Source of the DNA: Styela clava | Taxonomy: Eukaryota > Chordata > Ascidiacea > Stolidobranchia > Styelidae | Assembly (NCBI RefSeq): GCF_964204865.1 | Contig: NC_135263.1 | Coordinates: 5,644,501 to 5,708,500 of the forward strand | Direction: 5' to 3' | Length of the DNA: 64,000 bases | Shown: piece by piece, positions 12,039 through 22,407 of the stretch | Layout of the letters: each line of letters opens with the position of its first letter | How positions within the stretch are numbered: position 1 is the stretch's first letter | Notes under the pieces: model-generated | Databases searched by the model: none | Seen by the model: the letters and a program-made list of their open reading frames with translations, nothing else | What the model was told of the DNA's origin: nothing | Translations under genes and position numbers: made by a program

Positions 12039-12535
12039 GGTTCAAATGTACGCGGGTTCAAATTAAGCGAGTTCAAATATAATATACGTTGGTTCAAATA
12101 TACGCGGGTTCAAATGTCCGTGGGTTCAAATGTACGCGGGTTCAAATATACGTGGGTTCAAATGTCTGTGGGTGGAAATATACATGGGTTCAAATGTCCG
12201 CGGGTGCAAATGTTCGTGGGTTCAAATGTCCGCGGGTGCAAATGTACATGGGTTCAAATGTACGCGGGTGCAAACGTACACGGGTTCAAATGTCCGCGGG
12301 TGCAAATGTACATGGGTTCAAATGTACGCGGGTGCAAACGTACACGGGTTCATATGTCCGCGGGTTCAATCTATATGCGGGTGCTAAAATCCATGGGTGG
12401 AAATGTATGGGTTCAAATGTCCGTAGGTGCAAATGTCCATAGGTGCAATAGTATACAGGTGCAATTGTCCTGGGTTCAAATTACGGGTTCAGATGTACGG
12501 GTTCAAATGTACGCGGGTTCAAAGATAATGGAACC
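12039..12535. repeat. Right arm: 16-bp minisatellite terminal inverted repeat
   Basis: The same 16-bp array in inverse orientation (ACGCGGGTTCAAATGT type). Its outer ~130 bp matches the left arm almost base for base, including the irregular CTATATGCGGGTGCTAA and CAATAGTATACAGGTGC units. It ends AATGGAACC at 12535. Confidence 0.9.
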
Positions 12536-12543
12536 GAAAATGC

Positions 12544-12929
12544 ATACAATGAACAGATTCGAAATAAACTATTGAAATGATGAGGAGAGTCATTATGTGA
12601 TATATGTAGTATTATTTAGATTTAGATAGTTCATTAGTCCAATGCATTTTTTTGTTTGTTCGTTTTTTTCGATGAAAACTTCACATATTTGTACAATACA
12701 TGACATACGTATATATATATTGATATTCGAAAATAGTTTCGAAGGAACTTTTCCATAATCACGCGTATACACGTGGTTCTCCTCTTCTACCACGATTTCA
12801 TACAATTCAAAAAATATGAGGTTTTCTTGACAAAGTTTGGATTTGTAAAGGAAAAAACTTGATGATAAAAGTAGGCTCGTGGGTGTGACGCGTCGTTTCA
12901 AATCGTTAGGAATGCGCCTTTTGGTACGC
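12544..12929. other. AT-rich gene-free DNA
   Basis: Right flank of the MULE after its target duplication. A ~100-codon minus-strand frame exists at 12593-12901 but shows no domain and is AT-driven; I do not call a gene. Confidence 0.3.
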
Positions 12930-13750
12930 GAATGTTTTTTCTTTTTATTATTGTATTGAATCCCTTTTCTTTTTCAATGTAAAATATATTCCCATTCACT
13001 AAACATTTTTCATGATATATCGATTATTGCTTTTAATTTATAAGTAATCCACGAAAATCTTCTACACTTTTATTTTCATTTACATTGTAGGATTCTCCCT
13101 CGCCCTCGTCCTTGGTTCGTGAATAGTCAGTCCTTCTAATTGTATTAATTCTCTTCTCTTCCGTAAACGTAAAATATATTTCCCTTCGCCAGGCATTTCT
13201 CGTGATATATCGTGTGCTGCAGGGGTCTCCAACACACGGCCCACAAGGACCCCAGCATTCAACACATTTAAATACATTCAGATTTCTTTTTGTATTTTTC
13301 GTATATTAATTTTATACCGAGGTTATGACCCGCGTCGTCAATAAAGTTCAAAAAGTGACCCATGACATTTTTTAAGTTGGAGACCCCTGGTGTACTAAGT
13401 AGTATGCATGTGAAGTAGATTATACGTAAAATTTTATAATCCCTCACACGAATTTGAATATGAAAGAAATTCGAAAAAACAAATACAAATAGATTTTTGT
13501 TGATGTTGCAGGGTTCCCTTTGTCCTCGTGGTTTCTTGGGGATCTTTCTTTTTAATCTATGCAGTCTCTCTTCTTTTTCAATGCAAAATATATTTTCTTA
13601 CACCAAGCCTTTCTCATGAAATATAGTGAACCGAGACCGTTGGCATGTGAGGTGGATTGTACGTACATTTATTTTATTTCACTACACAACATGAATGAAT
13701 GAAAATAAAATCTTGATTCTCTCGTGTCGTCTTGCTATATGAATAACTTT
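12930..13750. repeat. Diverged tandem array of a ~200-bp unit
   Basis: Three units share a block resembling TTCAATGTAAAATATATT ... AAGCATTTCTCATGATATAT, at about 12975-13022, 13160-13212 and 13576-13628. A second shared block follows (GATTCTCCCTCGCCCTCG, GGGTTCCCTTTGTCCTCG, GATTCTCTCGTGTCGTC) near 13091, 13511 and 13716. The second unit is split by the hAT MITE at 13220-13389. Confidence 0.6.
13220..13389. mobile_element. 170-bp hAT-type MITE
   Basis: Ends are perfect inverted repeats, CAGGGGTCTCCAA ... TTGGAGACCCCTG. The 8-mers on either side, GTGTGCTG (13212-13219) and GTGTACTA (13390-13397), match at six of eight positions, as for an aged 8-bp hAT duplication. The inserted sequence interrupts a tandem repeat unit, which marks the insertion independently. 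Confidence 0.75.
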
Positions 13751-15548
13751 CCCCCCTTAATGTTTGGAGTATCAATTGTTTGTCAATGTATATATGTTGC
13801 TATTGAGCAAGCATTTTTCATCTTATACTATAATCGATGAGCTAGAGCAAGATTAAAAAAGTGAAAAACGAATAAAAATGTTTACTTTATATTCAGTACA
13901 AAGAAATTACATTGCTTGATAGCAGACCAGTAACTATCGTACATTTGTGTTGATTTCTAACAAGCTTTTACATGAACTATGAATGAACATCGCTCGTTTT
14001 GGAAAATATTCGTTAGTTTAATATTTTCGATGCCGACGGGACAACTTTGGTCAGAAATCCGGTCAGATTTCAAATATTTAATTCCAGTCGTCACCCGTTT
14101 GCGATATCTTCACGCACGGATGTTGGACATATAGACCGTATTAGCGACTCGTTGTGCAGTGTTCCCATTAGTTTTCAAAACAAATTTTCCTTATTTCTGA
14201 TAATGATGGGCCGTCAAATTATTCATTTTATTACTATTTCTTCGTTATTTGAACGATGACATGAGAGAACAGTAATCAACAAAATACCAAACGAAAGTAC
14301 AAAGCATTTACATGAATACCAGTTTTTATTTTCAATCTGCCAGTTTTTATTTCAAAACTTTCACAAAAATACACTTCAAGCAATAAGTGAGTGATACAAC
14401 CAGGTGGTGCTATAAAGGTATGGTTTATTGGGACCAAGGACGTTATTCATATGATCCAATGATCTTACTACTTCTGCAAAATCAACATATGCGAATAACT
14501 GAAGTCTGTCAAATTATTAACAAGTGAAACCGGAATGCATTCATCTGCACGTTCACTGACACGGTGATGAGAAAACAGCATTGTTCAAAATATAGGAGAT
14601 TCCCGTGTCTTCAGTGATGTGACTTTGAGTTTCCCAGTTCCTGAACAATATACCGGATTAAGAAAAAGAAATCAATGCCTATTCGTGTATCTCAGAGGTG
14701 CACTAAAATGATCGCAATGAAAATGTACAAAAAATTACAGCGAGCCGTGTAAAATATTGTACAAGAAAAGTGTTTTATCCAGGGCTATCGTATTGTTTGA
14801 TCGTCTTAATCAAAAAATTTTCGATAATCGTCTAGTGATCAACAAACATTTACTACATCAGTTTCTGTAATCAGAATTTCATACTACTGGACATGTTCAA
14901 ATATTCCTAAAATATTGATGAATCGCAATATAAATTTGTATATCGATAGACGACAAAATCGATTTTGCAACAATCTTTGTTAAAAATTCATCCTCACCAT
15001 CTAAACTGCAGCAAACATGAGAGGTTGAGCGAGATGTTTTGAGTTGACAACTATCGAGAAACTTTACAACTCCGGGGAATTTTTTGCCATGACGATTGAT
15101 GAAGTACACCTTAATTGAATGTTTTATATTATAACAATTGTGGACACGCACCTTGAATCAAATACCATATAGTATTAAAATCGACAACTTTCATCCAAAT
15201 ATTTAGTCTAAAAATAGCACTGTGTAGTGTGTACAATCGAAAATATTTGGTTTCTATTAACAAACTTAAAGCGTCTTTTATGTATTGAACTAGGTTCATG
15301 TCTAAGCCGTGAATACTTGACACCTATGGAAAGTTTCTACAAAAAGCAGTAGATGTTTTCAATGCGCAAAGCTAAAACCTCCTGGATTTTTGACTAACGA
15401 AAAAGTTGTATCCATCTTGTGACTTGTGATACCATGATACCCTCTCCGGCGCAAATAAAATTTGATTACACAAAGCAAACTATCATTACCTCGATTCCTA
15501 CTTTCATTTCTCCATACGTCTAATAAGTCTTTTTTGTAACTTGTCTTA
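13751..15548. other. Gene-free AT-rich stretch
   Basis: Open frames on both strands are at most ~85 codons and lack recognisable motifs. I see no transposon termini or RNA genes here. Confidence 0.3.
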
Positions 15549-16500
15549 TTACATTAGCATTTTCATCTTGTTGTTTTCAGTAGTTGCTGAATTTGTGCTT
15601 TTGTCAGCGTTTAAAGTACCTGCACATTTCGGTTTCGCATTGCTAAGGGCGCTCAACATTGCATCAACTTTCGATGCTGCAGACGTCGATGCTGAGAGTC
15701 CTTGAACTAAAACACATCGAAGGCGGTAAAACAACGAACGCGTTGTGTTTTGAGAATGAGAATTATTGTTTGAGAATTGTTTCTTCTGGTACAAAAAGCA
15801 TATTCTGCGGCCCAGCTTTTGGTCGGTTAGGAAATTAAATTAACTTATAGAATGTCAATATCTTTTACTAGAAGATGGTTGCGCATGTTTTGAAGCCTGC
15901 ATGCTTTCTGACTGTAATAATCGTACCTGTTTGAAGCTTGGCTTATTGTGTTGTTTTAGTGACTGGTTTCGCGACACCTTTCCTTAAAGTTGTACCTATG
16001 TCAACTGTATTTTTCGTCGCGACTTCTTTTTCCCGGTTCTTTAGCATTGCTAATAATCCGTTGATGACATAATTGTTCGGAAGAGCTTCTACCCCGTGTT
16101 GCGGTAAAACAGTACTCTTGCGACAAAGAGCACATTCCACCTCGGTCACACCTTTAGTCTTCTTGCTTCTAGTTGGAGCCATCCTGAAACGGAGTTCACT
16201 TTTATTGTAATGAAAGACAAAAACGTCGGTTTCTTACTTATTGGTTGCCGCTTGTACAGAGATTCACTCGGAAGTGAAGTGTGGGACAGCCTCATAAAAA
16301 ACATTTCATTCAAAATACCTCATTTGTTTGTACATCTGACACCCCGTGGTGAGTGCGTTCAAAACGATGTACATCAATCACATACCTTCCAAGCACTTTG
16401 CGCAGTAAGAATGTTGACAGGACAGCACTTTCGGGTTTGAATAGGCTCAAAGGCAGATTGAACACGTCAACAGGCTTTCTGATATTTCGCTTACAAACTG
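15549..16500 (-). pseudogene. RING-finger (TRIM-like) gene remnant
   Basis: On the minus strand the exon ending at 16386 encodes LTCSICL, then an in-frame TGA (16449-16447), then AYSNPKVLSCQHSYCAKCLE: the first half of a C3HC4 RING. The next exon (about 16183-15945) gives ECALCRKSTVLPQHGVEALP, the typical TRIM-type second half after the last Cys pair. A possible further exon lies near 15710-15549. Two faults argue for a pseudogene: the TGA inside the RING, and splice phases that do not join (one base left at donor 16386, one base before the ATG frame at acceptor 16182). A functional RING would be an E3 ubiquitin ligase module. Confidence 0.55.
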
Positions 16501-16615
16501 CTTCCTCAAACAGCGGTAGCCATATTAAATTTAACAGAAGAAACAGAACGACCACCGCCAAACGAAAGCTAGAAGTGGTACGCTGCTCCAGATCAAAATA
16601 ACCATACAGAAACAA

Positions 16616-17725
16616 TTATGTTATAAAAAGCGTGGTGTAATTATTATTCTTAAATTGGATTGCCTCCAATCTTTTATTATTGCCCGCGTTCAGTTGCGGA
16701 CTAACTGTCAAACCAGTATTATTTTTCTGGTTGATCATTCAAATTCCCTGAAATACTAATGTTACGCTGCTACAATTAATCAAAATTACATAACTAGTTT
16801 TCTATATGAAAAATTGAGGCATACGGGGATTTTCCATACGCAGCGGATGTGTTAGATTCTTGGAAGCTGCAACACATGGTCCCTTGAAGGTTGGTGAAAA
16901 TTGGTAAATTTTCAAGAAAATTATTTACTTCTATATACTCAAATCTTTGTAGGAAGGAAGGTTAAACAAATTTGGAGTGCAAATGGACATTGAATTACTA
17001 TTGCTCAATTGCATTTGAAGTATATATAAATCAAAATAGTACGCAACTGATGATACAGCTATATGGATATCTATGGAACGCTAATCTGACTCTGCTGTTA
17101 TCCTCTCTCGCTTCAGCAATGCCAAGTGCGAGATGATGCGATAAGTCTATTTGATTGCAACGATTAATTCGTCTGAAATGCTTCATCTACAGAGTAAGTG
17201 TAGACAAAAGTTTATTAAAATATCTACAATATAAATCTAAACGAAAAAAAAGTTATTTTGCAGAAAACGAAATTATAGAAATATAAAAATAGAATTTATA
17301 GTTATTTTTCGATATATATATATATATCCTCCCTCCCCTTGTCTTCACTACACGCCTCAATCTGGAGCTTGACTGCACGAGGCATGTGTGTATTTTCCCC
17401 TGAATTTCATCCAAAACAAGTCATCAATCTGCGCTTTAAAAGCTTGACTGGCACACTGATATGCCCAAACTCGATAGACGATATTTCATTGAGCAAGCCT
17501 ATGTTTACCCTCTTTTTACAAGAATCATTGCTATCTTCTTTACAGTGTATTATGCATACATATACCCTTATATAATTTTCTAAATAGTCTTTGTTGCAAG
17601 TGTTTTCATTGTTGCAAGTGTTTTCATTGTTGCAAGCTCATTAATTTCTCTCTATCTAATTATTATTTACCTAATTTTTCAAAATTGCCAGTGCCGTCAA
17701 TTTCTCTCTATTTGTCTCTATTACT
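16616..17725. other. Gene-free AT-rich stretch
   Basis: No gene seen. It contains a short (AT)n run near 17315 and a tandem TTGCAAGTGTTTTCATTG duplicate near 17595-17630. Confidence 0.3.
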
Positions 17726-17860
17726 AATTTTATTGGACACGTGAGTGGACCTATGGATCGTTTTAATATTTTGTTGTTGTTCTTGTTCGTCTTCATCATG
17801 ATAAAATCGCTTTTCTTTTCGAATACTGGACCAATTGCTTTAAAAATTTCATTCTTTTTA
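17726..17860 (+). repeat. Dispersed repeat, copy 1
   Basis: Starts ATTTTATTGGACACGTGAG and includes TTTTGTTGTTGTTCTTG, AAATCGCTTTTCTTT and TACTGGACCAATTG. The same order of blocks recurs at 22577-22712, inside an intron of the Harbinger MADF-BESS gene. The 93-codon frame over copy 1 is hydrophobic by composition and is not called as a gene. Confidence 0.5.
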
Positions 17861-18126
17861 TGCTTTCTCGAACGCTTTATCGAAACCGAAGTTGCATTGG
17901 TTTATTATGCAATTTTTCTTCCATCGCCATATTGCTGTTTGATAAGTGCGGCAGTAATGGCTCGGTGGCGTCTTCGCTTTTTCGGTTTCAATTCATCCAG
18001 TGATGAGCTGGAAAAATCGTAACAACCGGAACGCACCTAATTCGCAAAATCAACGACTAACATACGTAAAAATGTAATATATATATTTACAGCACGAGGC
18101 GGACGTTTACAGAAAGTTTTGTCTAG

Positions 18127-18155
18127 CCCTACCCCTAACCCTAACCCTAACCTAA
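18127..18155. repeat. Interstitial telomere-like (CCCTAA)n
   Basis: About four consecutive CCCTAA-type units, slightly imperfect at both ends. This is the usual metazoan telomere sequence, seen here far from any visible chromosome end. Confidence 0.7.
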
Positions 18156-18201
18156 GATAGAACCAAAATACTACAATGAAATATGAAGAAATTATTTGGA
18201 C

Positions 18202-18304
18202 TACCGTGTTTCCCCGAAAAAAGGACTGGGTCTTATTTTCGAGGGATGTCTTATATTTTCATTTATCAAAAACAAAATTGTAAAGTAGAATATTACGAGA
18301 TTTC

Positions 18305-18344
<40 letters not shown>

Positions 18345-18571
18345 AAATAATATGGAAACCGATATCCTTTTATTTATACATAACAGTTTTTATTCAAAAT
18401 AACTGCAAAACATGGATTATTGATCATTTAAAACGCGTAGGAGAGGTTACTTGCTATCGACTAGGTAGAAAAAAATTCGCGTTATCGACTAGGTCCTATT
18501 TTAAGCGGATGTGTTATATTAAGATCATTTTCAAAATTCAGGCTAGGTCTTATTTTCGGGGGAATACGGTA
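18202..18571. mobile_element. Mariner-type MITE with TA ends
   Basis: The left end TACCGTGTTTCCCCGAAAA and the right end, reverse-complemented, TACCGTATTCCCCCGAAAA form a ~19-bp inverted repeat. A TA dinucleotide sits at each outer edge, consistent with Tc1/mariner-type insertion. It carries a (TA)n microsatellite at about 18308-18342 and no reading frame. Confidence 0.7.
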
Positions 18572-20389
18572 TGTCTGTGTAAAATTACAAGAATATTCAT
18601 ATCGATTCGATACAAATGTTATTATTAGAACGGTATGGGATGAATTTCAAAGGCCGGGGAAACATCTATTACTCGTTACTGATTATTTGCGTGATGTGGT
18701 GTAAAAAGAATTACGAACTATGATGTAACAAAACATAAATTGATAACTAGGTTTACCAGAGAAATTAGACTTTTTGTACCATAATTTTATTTTAACAACA
18801 GGAATGCAAATGCAATAAAATGTCCAACAAATGGAACGCCGTTCTGGTGCGTTCCGGCTACAGCTCACCATGAATTCATCGCGGAAGCGCTCTGTCAAAT
18901 CTCACAAGATTTAGAAACCAAGGGATCACACGTGTGTTTTCTTTTCTGCTAGCTTTTCCTGCTTGATTAAGACCATCCATATAGAAGGTTAGGAATATTT
19001 CTTTGTTCAAACCAGAAAACAGCCAAGAACAGTATAATATTCCAGGGCTTCGCCTTGACATCCAGTAACATATGAACTTGTTGCGGCCCTACAGGTAGGT
19101 GGCCACGAGGAGCGCGACAAAAGCTTGGGCCGCGGAGATCTTTCCCAAGTGATACACAGTCGGATTTTGAGCCTGGTGCCGAATTACTAACGACTTTGTT
19201 AATATGTATATATTATTATTTTTGTTCCACTCATTTCAATGTTCGCGAGTACATTTTATTTAATTTTCCCGGTCCGCCAGGATAGGAAGGTTGGGACCAC
19301 TGCCGTAGACCACCGTAACCCTACTGCTTTCACTGGTTTTCATGTCCGCATATTTGACCATAGATATCTTGTTTTTTGAATTTGTTATAAATAATCGAAA
19401 TAAAATAGTTTTGGTGTATATTAGAATTTACATTCAACGAATGAAAGGTGTTCTATCGTGACCGTTCCTCGATGTGAAACTAAAAGTATATATACCTGCA
19501 AGCGTTTGAAAGTCGTGATGGGGGTGTCGTATACGAGGTTGCAATTTGAGTGACATACGAAATGCACGTATTGGGAACGAAATTCACGACTTCTTACAGC
19601 GAAGATACGCGATGATATCAATAAAACTACCATTACGCACAGATTATCATGTTCTATTTATAAAATAAGAGTCGGTTCACGCATCCATGCGTAAATGCCT
19701 CCGGTGGTTACGAAAGTCATTTGCTAAGTTTTCATTGCAATTTGTATCTTTTGTGGCATTTTTTAGTTAAAGCCATTCGAAAAAAAATTCTAGACAAGAA
19801 CAATACAAAAATATGAATGGGAGCCAATTTTACTTATTGCCGCTGCAAGAATTATGGATTGGAATTCTCCACACAGTTTCTCGCTTTGAAAATGGCTTCG
19901 CACCCTGTTCTACCGTCTGACCGTTAAGTCATTCGTTATGCGTTACCGCCATTTTTTATGCACTTCTTTGGTACACTACAAATTAGGTAATGATTGATTA
20001 AATTGTTGAAAAGTTGGTCTAGACACCGTACAATATCGAACGAATTTCAGCAATGACCAATGGTACGGTAGGTACCGTATGATAAGAAAATTTTATTTCG
20101 ACTCATCTTATACCGGTAGTCTTATAAACATATCGGCATATAGCCATAGTCCAGTAACCGTCTGCCGGCAAACAGGTACTTACTACGGTCAGACGGTAGA
20201 TAATGCCATGACCAAGTTACAGACAGCGACGTTGCGGCGCGGCTTCTGGTCGCGCGGGGCAGGTGTTTACATAGCGCGCGTCATTTCTCCACCACTCAAG
20301 GGCGCTAGAGGCGGTTGCTTAGGAACATTGACGCGGGAAATTCAGCTAGAATTTCGTCTGCTTCCCACTCCGCTACAAAATTTACAAAT
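18572..20389. other. Gene-free region with a hAT remnant
   Basis: No convincing gene. A hAT-like right end (CCCGGTCCGCCAGG ... GGTTGGGACCACTG) lies near 19268-19303 without an identified left partner. The part nearest the Harbinger genes (20220-20330) is GC-rich and may belong to that element. Confidence 0.35.
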
Positions 20390-21940
20390 ATGCCACTTTC
20401 GAAAAGGAAAAGATTGGCAATCGCCCTTTATTTGGCAAACAATACGGAGCAAAAGCAAAGGGAACATTGGGTTCATCCCATATTAAAAAGAAGGAAAGAG
20501 CTTGGTAAGTTCAAATCATCGCCCTATGAAACTGCGTGGTCTTTCCTCAAAATACTAATATAAGATTAATTAATCATAGGCTATCTTATACTGTTTTCTT
20601 CATCTACCTGTGTATTGAACAGACGGTAGAGCTTGAAGTTGAATAAACATTTATCTTTCATTTAATAATACTTTCTACGCAGGTGAGTACCATAGACTTG
20701 TCCAAGAAATGAGACTTGAAAGAACGGTTGCATTTCGTAACCAATACCGCCTGGACCCTGGTATGTTTGATGACCTGAGGAGTCTAGTGGCTCCTTACAT
20801 AACTAAAACCACGACTAATTTCCGAGAACCTATATCTCCTGAAGAGAGGCTTGGAATAACATTAAGGTGAGCAATTACTGTATATTCAAATCATGTAGCA
20901 AAATGTATGTGGAAGAAAATATTCAAATTATAACACATCCACATAGAACTATTAAAAACAAAATAAACATAACATCAAATAAAAGTGCACATATATCATA
21001 TTTCAGATTTTTAGCAACAGGGGATTCTTATACCACAATAGCAGATTCATATAGGACATCGAAATCAACAGTTTCAGGAATAGTTACAGAAACTTGTGAG
21101 GCAATTTGGACATCACTCAAAAAAGAATATTTAAGCCCGCCAACAGTTACAAAATGGAAGCAAATCGCTGAAGAGTATGAGAAAAAGTGGAATTTCCCAC
21201 ATTGCATAGGGAGCATAGATGGGAAACATATACAAATTCAAGCACCGGTGAATTCAGGGTCCCTTTATTACAATTACAAGCACACATTCAGCATTGTGCT
21301 AATGGCCCTTGTCGACGCCAATTATAATTTTGTTTTTGTCGATGTGGGAGCTTACGGAAAGCAGAGTGATGGAAGTGTTTTCTCCCACTCTGCTCTCGGT
21401 AAGCTCATGAATGAAGGGGCCCTGAATTTGCCGGATGAAACAACACTTACTAACAGCTCAAAAAAGGCTCCCTATGTGATAGTGGGGGATGAAGCCTTCC
21501 CACTACAGAAGCACCTGATGAGACCATACCCGGGGCGAAATTTGCCAATTGAGGAAAAAGTTTTCAACTACAGGCTATCCAGGGCAAGGCGAGTAGTAGA
21601 AAATGCATTCGGTATAATGAGTGCGAAGTGGAGAGTTTTTAGGAGGCCCATGGGTGTGTCGCCACAAAACGCAGAGTTGGTTGTGAAGGCAGCATGTTGT
21701 TTGCATAATTATGTAAGACGCCATACACTGATAGATGCAGGTGAAGTGGATAGGGAAGACCTGGAGGGAAACATAACAAGAGGAAGTTGGCGGGTACAAG
21801 AGGATAACAGTTTTTTGCCCCTGCAAAGGCAAGGTCGCAGAAATAGTGTAGCGGCGGCGGCTGTTCGCGACAGCTTTAAAAATTATTTCATGGTTGATGG
21901 AGCTTGCCCCTGGCAATTTCAAAGAGTCAGAAGGACATGA
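20390..21940 (+). CDS. PIF/Harbinger transposase (HARBI1-like), intact
   Basis: Three exons join in phase: 20390-20504, 20683-20866 and 21007-21940, giving 410 residues without a stop. The second junction restores the family hallmark LRFLATGDSY. The DDE_Tnp_4 nuclease follows: CIGSIDGKHIQI holds the first Asp, the second lies in the VDVGAYGKQSDGSVF region, and RRVVENAFGIMSAKWRVF holds the Glu. The enzyme would cut and join Harbinger ends in the nucleus and needs a MADF/Myb-like partner, which is encoded convergently at 22408-24087. The length is usual for the family. The start codon was chosen because the preceding frame is GC-rich and lacks conservation-like features; an earlier ATG in frame is possible. 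Confidence 0.85.
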
Positions 21941-22407
21941 AAAGTTCCTTTTATCTAGCTTAGTGGTTACCATCGAAAAAACATATTACTGAATGAGAGA
22001 TTTTACATTTGACACGCTACACTAAAATATTTCAAGCTGTAATCAATTTGGAAAATAATCCAAATTTTTCATCAAAGAATATTTGAAAATAAACGTAATT
22101 GAAAAAAGAATTTGTGCTTGATAAAAGAAAATAAACAGCAGCAGAAAGATGAAAATCATGCAAATACTCCATGAAGCTGTAATGAGAAATAGCCAGAATG
22201 AAAAAGCATACTGCCTGAACAAATAATAAAATGGTTGAGGTAAACTAACAATAAAAAACATTAAAATTTTTTAGAAAATTGAGTTCTTGTTTAGAGAAGG
22301 TTGCTCAAGTTTGTACGGAGTCAATTAAATTTAGTAATGTACTGTAATTAAGATAAAAAAACGTTTGAATTTATTTTCTAATTTTTAAGTGGGAAATTGA
22401 ATTTGAA

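Larger units (their letters stand above)
8459..12535 (+). mobile_element. Mutator-like (MULE) transposon with minisatellite TIRs
   Basis: A complete 4077-bp element. The left end is GGTGACAGCACATTTGAACC and the right end, reverse-complemented, GGTTCCATTATCTTTGAACC; beyond these 20 bases the arms continue as near-identical inverted sequence. GAAAATGC flanks it directly on both sides (8451-8458 and 12536-12543), an 8-bp target duplication. Each arm (about 0.5 kb) is an array of a 16-bp unit. Between the arms lies a FLYWCH + MULE transposase reading frame (9455-10806) and about 1.2 kb without a recognisable gene (10807-12038). Long inverted repeats made of tandem repeats are the hallmark of foldback elements; Drosophila FB-NOF is also Mutator-related. 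The transposase is frameshifted, so this copy is probably not autonomous now. Confidence 0.88.

Noticed and set aside
8459..12535. CRISPR-like array
   Set aside because: Units are contiguous variants without spacers, in a eukaryotic transposon.
11976..12575. Plus-strand open frames of 85-199 codons in the right MULE arm
   Set aside because: Same cause as in the left arm; the peptide is the tandem repeat translated.
17741..18022. 93-codon hydrophobic frame as a membrane protein gene
   Set aside because: It overlaps a dispersed repeat also present at 22577, and T-rich DNA alone gives such a frame.
20079..20389. Longer N-terminus for the Harbinger transposase or a separate gene at 20079-20486
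   Set aside because: The frame over 20079-20486 is a different frame from the transposase and has no domain; the region is GC-rich non-coding-like.
20040..20389. Left terminal inverted repeat of the Harbinger element
   Set aside because: Compared by eye with the right end (AGGTGCGTTTACACTGG); no convincing match.
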